Assembly (NCBI GenBank): GCA_041674625.1
Contig: JBAYVI010000004.1
Location: 1-64,000 of the forward strand
Direction of reading: 5' to 3'
DNA from: BRH-c32 sp041674625
GTDB lineage: Bacteria > Bacteroidota > Ignavibacteria > Ignavibacteriales > Melioribacteraceae
Length of the DNA: 64,000 nucleotides
This document shows positions 59,602 to 64,000 of the stretch, one piece after another. The position numbers and the translations under genes are program-made. The notes beneath the pieces were generated by a model, which saw only the letters and a list, made by a program, of their open reading frames with translations, had not been told where the DNA came from and did not search any database. Position 1 is the first letter of the stretch. Each line of letters starts with the position of its first letter.

Positions 59602-62600
59602 TAAAATGTTTGGATAAAATAAAAGGATTCTCTCAAAAGGAAACTGATAATCTTATTGCAAGTAGTGATAAGTATAAGAAAGAGGGAATGAGTGATGTTG
59701 ATGCTGATACAAAGGCAGTGATGGATTTATACGCTTCGTTACAGGAAGAGATTAATAAGCTAAAAACCAAATCTGATAAACAGGAAAGTGTAAAGAAAAC
59801 TGTTTCAGTTAAACCTGAGCTTGTAAAAGAAGCTCCTAAAACTACCTCCGTTGAATCTAAGTCTCGTGAAGTAAAGGATGTAGAAATTAATCAGGTTGAA
59901 AAAAACGCACTTATAAGTGAAGGGTATGATAATTCAACTATTAATAAAGCAGTAAAAGAAGCCAACGAACTTCGTAGGTTACCGGCAAAAGAATTATTTA
60001 AAGTACTTAATGAAAAAGGGGTATTTAATCTTGGCAAAGGCGATACGAATGTGGAGCGTCCTGATATTGGACTTGCAAGTTCTGAGTATAACAATACACT
60101 TTCTCAATTAGAAAAAAGTAAAGACACTAAAACTATTGAGAAGTTAATGAATTTTATTGAAGACATCAAGGAAACTGGTGTTATAAAAACTATTCGTGGA
60201 ACGGGCGGAAAGACTGAAAGATTTTCAGCTCCATTACATAGATCATTACTTGAAAAGTCTAATCCTGATCGCGGGCTTACAGAGATAGAAGAAAAAGAGA
60301 AACTTGCCGAAGAAGAAACAAGACTTGCTTATGAATCTCAATTGGAGGACGCTGCTCAATATCAAAAGGTATCAGATAAGGCTGGAAATATATCTAAGGC
60401 GGTTGATAGGATTAAGAAAGTGATGCCGAAAGTGAATGTAGTGATGGATAACACTATTAAAGGAGCAGGACAAGTGAAAGGTAATACGCTCTCTATTAAC
60501 CCAGATTATGCAGGATTTGACACTCCTATTCACGAGGCAGGACATATATTAATTGATTCTATTGGGTATAGTAATAAAGTGATACAGGCGGCAATAGCTC
60601 AACTTAAAACAACTCCACTGTGGGAAGAAACTAAAAAGCTATACTCCGATCTTAACGAAGAAATGTTAGGTAAAGAAGTATTAGCAGAGGCTATTGGAAG
60701 AGAGGGTGCAGGAATATTCGATAAAGAAGTTGATAAAACACGTTTTAAAGCTCTTTTAGACTACATCTTTAATAAGCTGAAGCAATTGTTTGGCGTGGAT
60801 AAAAACATTGCTAAAAGCCTAGCTAAACAGATTATAGGCGGTATTAAAACCAAAGAACTTGTAGGTAAGAATGAAACGGTGCAGGAGGCAAGAAAAAGAG
60901 AAATAAGCGAAGATGAAGCTGCTCTTAATGAATTATACGAAGTATTTAAAAATACCCCCGACTTATCTAAGTTTAAATATGAAGACCTTTTAGATGCTTA
61001 CAACATCATTATCACTTCTACCGACATCCCACAGGGGAAAGAGAATAAAATTAAGAATGAAATACTTAAACGTATAGGTATGAATTTCTTTCAACGTTCT
61101 ATGGATAAGGCCAGAAACGACCCTAAATTCTCAGAAGAAAAAGCTATTAAAAAAGATATTGGCTGGTTTGATAAACAGTTTAAAGTACTATCTCACTTTA
61201 GTAATGCTTTCCCCGAAATGAAAGGGCTTAGTGATTTATGGCAAACTGCTTACTTTGATAAAATTAAGGCTTCCCGTGAAAAGAAAAATCTTAATGAGAA
61301 ACTGGCGGTTGAAGTAATTAAAGACAGAAATGATCGGCTTGGAATTGTTCAACGAGGTAAAGAGTTTATCCAGCAATTATTAGGTAACCAAAACTACAAA
61401 TACTTTGACTACTTAGATAACGGAAAAGGCGGTCTTATAACAGTATCGGAGGCAAATCAAAAGGGATATACTAAAGCCCAAATTGATTATTTAAAGTTTG
61501 TACGAGAAGAAATTGGTGAAAGAAAAAACCTTATAGCTTCCGAATCGTATGATGTGGCTATGGATGTTCTTAGAACTGATAAAAGGTTTTATGAGAACTT
61601 TCAAACTGAAAATTCTGTGGCCGCAGTAAGCAGTTTGCTCGGTAACACCCATAACATTAATAAGGTTCGTATTAAATTTACTAATCCATTAACCGGAAAA
61701 GAAGAAATATCTGAATATGAAAACATAGAGAAGATACTTACAAAGTATGGCGAGAAAGGTGTTAAAGAGAAATTTAAAGCATTACTCGCCATTGGTAAAT
61801 ACAATTACAGAGCGCGTAAACAATTAAAAGAAAGCGTAAGCGTAGACGAAAAAGGTGAATCTAATGTGCTTAATGTTATTCGTAAAGGTGAATATTCGCT
61901 GGATGAAAACGGACAATTAAAAAGTAAATTTGATAGACCGCGCGAAGAAACAAGGGCTTACTCCAAAGACTTTTATACTGCCATGCAGGAATTTATTGAC
62001 GATACCCAGCATATAAAGCATATTAGCCCTTTAATCCCTATAATCAATGCAATAGATTACATTAACAAGAATGGTGCCTATGAATTTGATGAAGATGGTA
62101 ACAGGGTAATAAAGCATGGTAAAAAAGATAATGTATCTGAATGGCTAAAAGAATGGACTAATCTTCACGTTATTAAACGCCCTAATGAAACTGACCCTGC
62201 TTTAGACTTAGGATTAAGGTTTTTAAGGAACTGGGCTAGTTTATCCACTATGATGTTTAATACCCCTGCTCAGTTTATGAACATGGCTATTGGTAATTAT
62301 AACAATTGGCGTAAGGATAATTCTAAAACATGGGCTAAGGGACAGGCAAGGTTATTTGGCGGAGGTAAACGTAAAGTAACTAAAGATTATGCTTATGGAC
62401 TTGTTAACCCTTATGCTATTGATATTGCTCGTAAATATGGTGCTGTAAGTACTGATGTGGATTCTAATCCTATTTCTACTGCCGGAGGAATAATGGCTAA
62501 ACTTGGATTTTTAGGTACTAAATGGGGGGAATTTCAAATACAGGCTTCGGGTATGCTTGGCAAATTATCTGATGAAGATTATAACAGCTTTGAATACAAG

Positions 62601-63251
62601 AAGAATAAATTTGGAGTGGATGAATTAGTTGTTAAAGATGAAATTCAAGGAGAAAAAAGAAAGGCTTTAGAGAAGCGTATTTTGGATGCTATTGACGAAG
62701 TGTCGGACGTTCAGGGTAAATATTCAGACAAGGATAAAATGAATATTATGAACAACGAACTTGGTAAGTCGATCATGCAGTACAAAGTTTGGATGCCCGC
62801 TTGGTACAGAACAAGGTTTGGTGAGGAGGGTAGTTTTACAACTATGGTGAATGGCGGAATAAAAGAAATAAGAGATCAGATTAAAGACGAAGGGTTTATG
62901 AAGACTTTAGCTTCAGGTAATGATACTAAAGCGGTAAAGGACTTTAAAAGCAACATAAAAGGACTTATGGTGACAGCTCTTCTTATGTCTTTTGTTTATT
63001 CGGACGATGAAGATAAAAAGAAATCACTAGCGGCTAAAACAGCACAAAAGGCTTTATCTGACGTTTTATTCATATTCGACCCTAACAACCTTAAATTTAC
63101 AATAAGCCGTCCTATTGCCTCTGTGAGTAAAATAAACGATCTTTTAGACGCTGTAACTAAATTAAATGAGATAGACTCTAAAGATGTTGTTAAACTACTG
63201 CCGGGCAAAAAGGTGGCAGATGCAGTGGAATACTTAACAGAAGAAGATTAA
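59589..63251 (+). CDS. large polyvalent-type protein with zincin (HExxH) motif
   Basis: A 1220-residue protein. An HEAGH motif at H315-E316-A-G-H319 follows DTPIHEAG, with ILIDSIGY after it, and EEMLGKEVLAEAIGREGAGI further on supplies a candidate third ligand. That fits an HExxH metallopeptidase (zincin) domain. The C-terminal 450 residues include WLKEWTNLHVIKRPNE and a YKVWMPAWYRTRFGEEG segment, as in large phage virion proteins. It probably cleaves a phage or host protein during entry or assembly. Confidence 0.7.
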   Translation: MGSIIKCLDKIKGFSQKETDNLIASSDKYKKEGMSDVDADTKAVMDLYASLQEEINKLKTKSDKQESVKKTVSVKPELVKEAPKTTSVESKSREVKDVEINQVEKNALISEGYDNSTINKAVKEANELRRLPAKELFKVLNEKGVFNLGKGDTNVERPDIGLASSEYNNTLSQLEKSKDTKTIEKLMNFIEDIKETGVIKTIRGTGGKTERFSAPLHRSLLEKSNPDRGLTEIEEKEKLAEEETRLAYESQLEDAAQYQKVSDKAGNISKAVDRIKKVMPKVNVVMDNTIKGAGQVKGNTLSINPDYAGFDTPIHEAGHILIDSIGYSNKVIQAAIAQLKTTPLWEETKKLYSDLNEEMLGKEVLAEAIGREGAGIFDKEVDKTRFKALLDYIFNKLKQLFGVDKNIAKSLAKQIIGGIKTKELVGKNETVQEARKREISEDEAALNELYEVFKNTPDLSKFKYEDLLDAYNIIITSTDIPQGKENKIKNEILKRIGMNFFQRSMDKARNDPKFSEEKAIKKDIGWFDKQFKVLSHFSNAFPEMKGLSDLWQTAYFDKIKASREKKNLNEKLAVEVIKDRNDRLGIVQRGKEFIQQLLGNQNYKYFDYLDNGKGGLITVSEANQKGYTKAQIDYLKFVREEIGERKNLIASESYDVAMDVLRTDKRFYENFQTENSVAAVSSLLGNTHNINKVRIKFTNPLTGKEEISEYENIEKILTKYGEKGVKEKFKALLAIGKYNYRARKQLKESVSVDEKGESNVLNVIRKGEYSLDENGQLKSKFDRPREETRAYSKDFYTAMQEFIDDTQHIKHISPLIPIINAIDYINKNGAYEFDEDGNRVIKHGKKDNVSEWLKEWTNLHVIKRPNETDPALDLGLRFLRNWASLSTMMFNTPAQFMNMAIGNYNNWRKDNSKTWAKGQARLFGGGKRKVTKDYAYGLVNPYAIDIARKYGAVSTDVDSNPISTAGGIMAKLGFLGTKWGEFQIQASGMLGKLSDEDYNSFEYKKNKFGVDELVVKDEIQGEKRKALEKRILDAIDEVSDVQGKYSDKDKMNIMNNELGKSIMQYKVWMPAWYRTRFGEEGSFTTMVNGGIKEIRDQIKDEGFMKTLASGNDTKAVKDFKSNIKGLMVTALLMSFVYSDDEDKKKSLAAKTAQKALSDVLFIFDPNNLKFTISRPIASVSKINDLLDAVTKLNEIDSKDVVKLLPGKKVADAVEYLTEED

Positions 63252-63316
63252 AATGTTAAATAACGAAGAATAGTTGTTTTTTACTATTTCTTATTGTAAA
63301 TTTATAAAAAAATTCC

Positions 63317-63475
63317 ATGAACGGCTATTTATACATAATTTTGATTATATTTATTTCTAATATAATTCCAAGTTATGTTAAATATGCTTTGGTAGTGCGA
63401 GGGGGTAAGGTTAGCAATAGTGCAAAGCCACCACTAAACAAAAAAAGCCAATTTTCGTGTGGTAATCAAATTTGA
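63317..63475 (+). CDS. small membrane protein (52 aa)
   Basis: ATG 63317, TGA 63473-63475. Hydrophobic helix at about 4-18, basic tail. It overlaps the next TTG start (TTGA). Confidence 0.5.
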   Translation: MNGYLYIILIIFISNIIPSYVKYALVVRGGKVSNSAKPPLNKKSQFSCGNQI

Positions 63476-63678
63476 CAGAATATAAGGAAGAAAACTCTAG
63501 CCCTCAATCTGAGGAGGTTCTTTTAAAAAATAAAGAGCTTTATAAAGAATTGATTAAAAGAGGATTTTATACTCAATTTATTGGTCATAACGATGAGATA
63601 CATTATATCATCGTTTCAAATGTAGCTCCTAAATTCCAGATTTCTTTGGAAGAAGCCGCAGACATTTCCAATCTTTAG
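63472..63678 (+). CDS. hypothetical protein (68 aa), TTG start
   Basis: The only possible start is TTG at 63472, overlapping the upstream stop as TTGA. Helical and acidic. Converges on the HNH gene. Confidence 0.5.
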   Translation: MTEYKEENSSPQSEEVLLKNKELYKELIKRGFYTQFIGHNDEIHYIIVSNVAPKFQISLEEAADISNL

Positions 63679-63820
63679 TATCACTTTTTAGATTATTATT
63701 CCTCCAGTTTAAAGGTTGTAGGTTTTCAATGTTACTGCGTCCTCCGTTAGCAAGCGCTAAAATATGATCTATTTCCCAACCAGTTATTGAATCTCTATCT
63801 CCGTATTTTTTAAATTCCAT
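63629..63820 (-). CDS. small HNH nuclease, N-terminus missing
   Basis: A 63-residue HNH core: GWEIDHILALANGGRSNIEN (D-H, then N) and LQPLNWRNNNLKSD. Most relatives I know have an N-terminal half that is absent here, since an in-frame stop lies just upstream of the ATG. It may be a fragment or a very short form. It overlaps the convergent gene at its 3' end by 50 bp. Confidence 0.65.
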   Translation of the reverse strand: MEFKKYGDRDSITGWEIDHILALANGGRSNIENLQPLNWRNNNLKSDTKDWKCLRLLPKKSGI

Positions 63821-64000
63821 TAAAGTTCCACGTTTCTTTTAAATATTTTGGAGGATATGTTACTCAGTTCTGGGTAAGGGGTATATCAAATTCGTTTAAA
63901 GCTATTTCTGCGGTCGCTTTAGTAGTAACTTCAATTTGTGCAATATATATATCAAATAATCAATACACAATCGAAAAGCAAAATATAATCCAAAAAGGAA
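63821..64000. other. right edge without a resolved gene
   Basis: On the minus strand a coding-like frame (IYIAQIEVTTKATAEIALNE and on, ending at a TGA near 63872) enters from the right but has an earlier in-frame TGA near 63959, so I do not call a gene. Confidence 0.3.

Noticed and set aside
63821..64000. Minus-strand frame with TGA in the middle, which would read as Trp under code 4
   Set aside because: TGA is clearly used as a stop in many ATGA overlaps, so TGA recoding is untenable; the region is at the window edge.

Overview
This window looks like about 64 kb of a lytic, AT-rich, tailed double-stranded DNA phage that infects a Bacteroidota host. The host call rests on promoter-like sites of the Bacteroidota type (TTG, 19-20 bp, TAnnTTTG), a secreted protein with a type IX-secretion-like C-terminus, and many small proteins of kinds I know from Bacteroidota phages. 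The order terminase, portal, scaffold, capsid, connectors, a very large nozzle-like tail protein, then large internal virion proteins resembles crAss-like podoviruses. I infer that group from layout and protein character, not from a search. No integrase, replicative polymerase or RNA polymerase was recognised, so replication genes probably lie outside the window.

Layout: (a) 1-838 minus: N-terminal part of a DUF6745-like protein carrying 43 copies of a 12-bp coding minisatellite. (b) 0.8-4.5 kb plus: small genes, a predicted pseudoknotted small RNA, a GIY-YIG nuclease and a group of tRNA-like RNAs ending in terminators. (c) 4.5-12.9 kb minus: about 27 small accessory genes, many joined by ATGA overlaps, headed by a LytTR regulator. 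(d) 13.3-17.7 kb plus: XRE regulator, HNH nuclease, DnaJ-like protein, a DUF3127 protein and small genes. (e) 17.7-35.4 kb plus: PD-(D/E)XK nuclease, terminase large subunit, portal, scaffold, capsid, structural proteins with separate terminators, then a lysis-like membrane-protein cassette. (f) 35.4-36.3 kb minus: seven tRNA genes (Tyr, Ser, Cys, Phe, Ser, Leu, Leu) behind a host-type promoter and a terminator-bearing leader. (g) 36.8-42.3 kb minus: a second block of small genes. (h) 42.4-63.3 kb plus: connector or ring proteins, the nozzle-like protein, secreted proteins, internal virion proteins, tail-appendage proteins and a zincin-bearing large protein. HNH and small genes close the window.

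Several signals cut across these modules. A bipartite promoter-like motif (GYAACCTT, 13 bp, CGTWWAA) occurs six times, each time pointing into a transcription unit. A 21-bp imperfect dyad occurs at six loci, always as a pair 32-38 bp apart. In-frame TAG codons interrupt a conserved protein twice and another small gene once. Reading two further terminal TAGs through would restore ATGA stop-start overlaps. Other genes clearly end at TAG, so any suppression would have to be partial, conditional or context-dependent.
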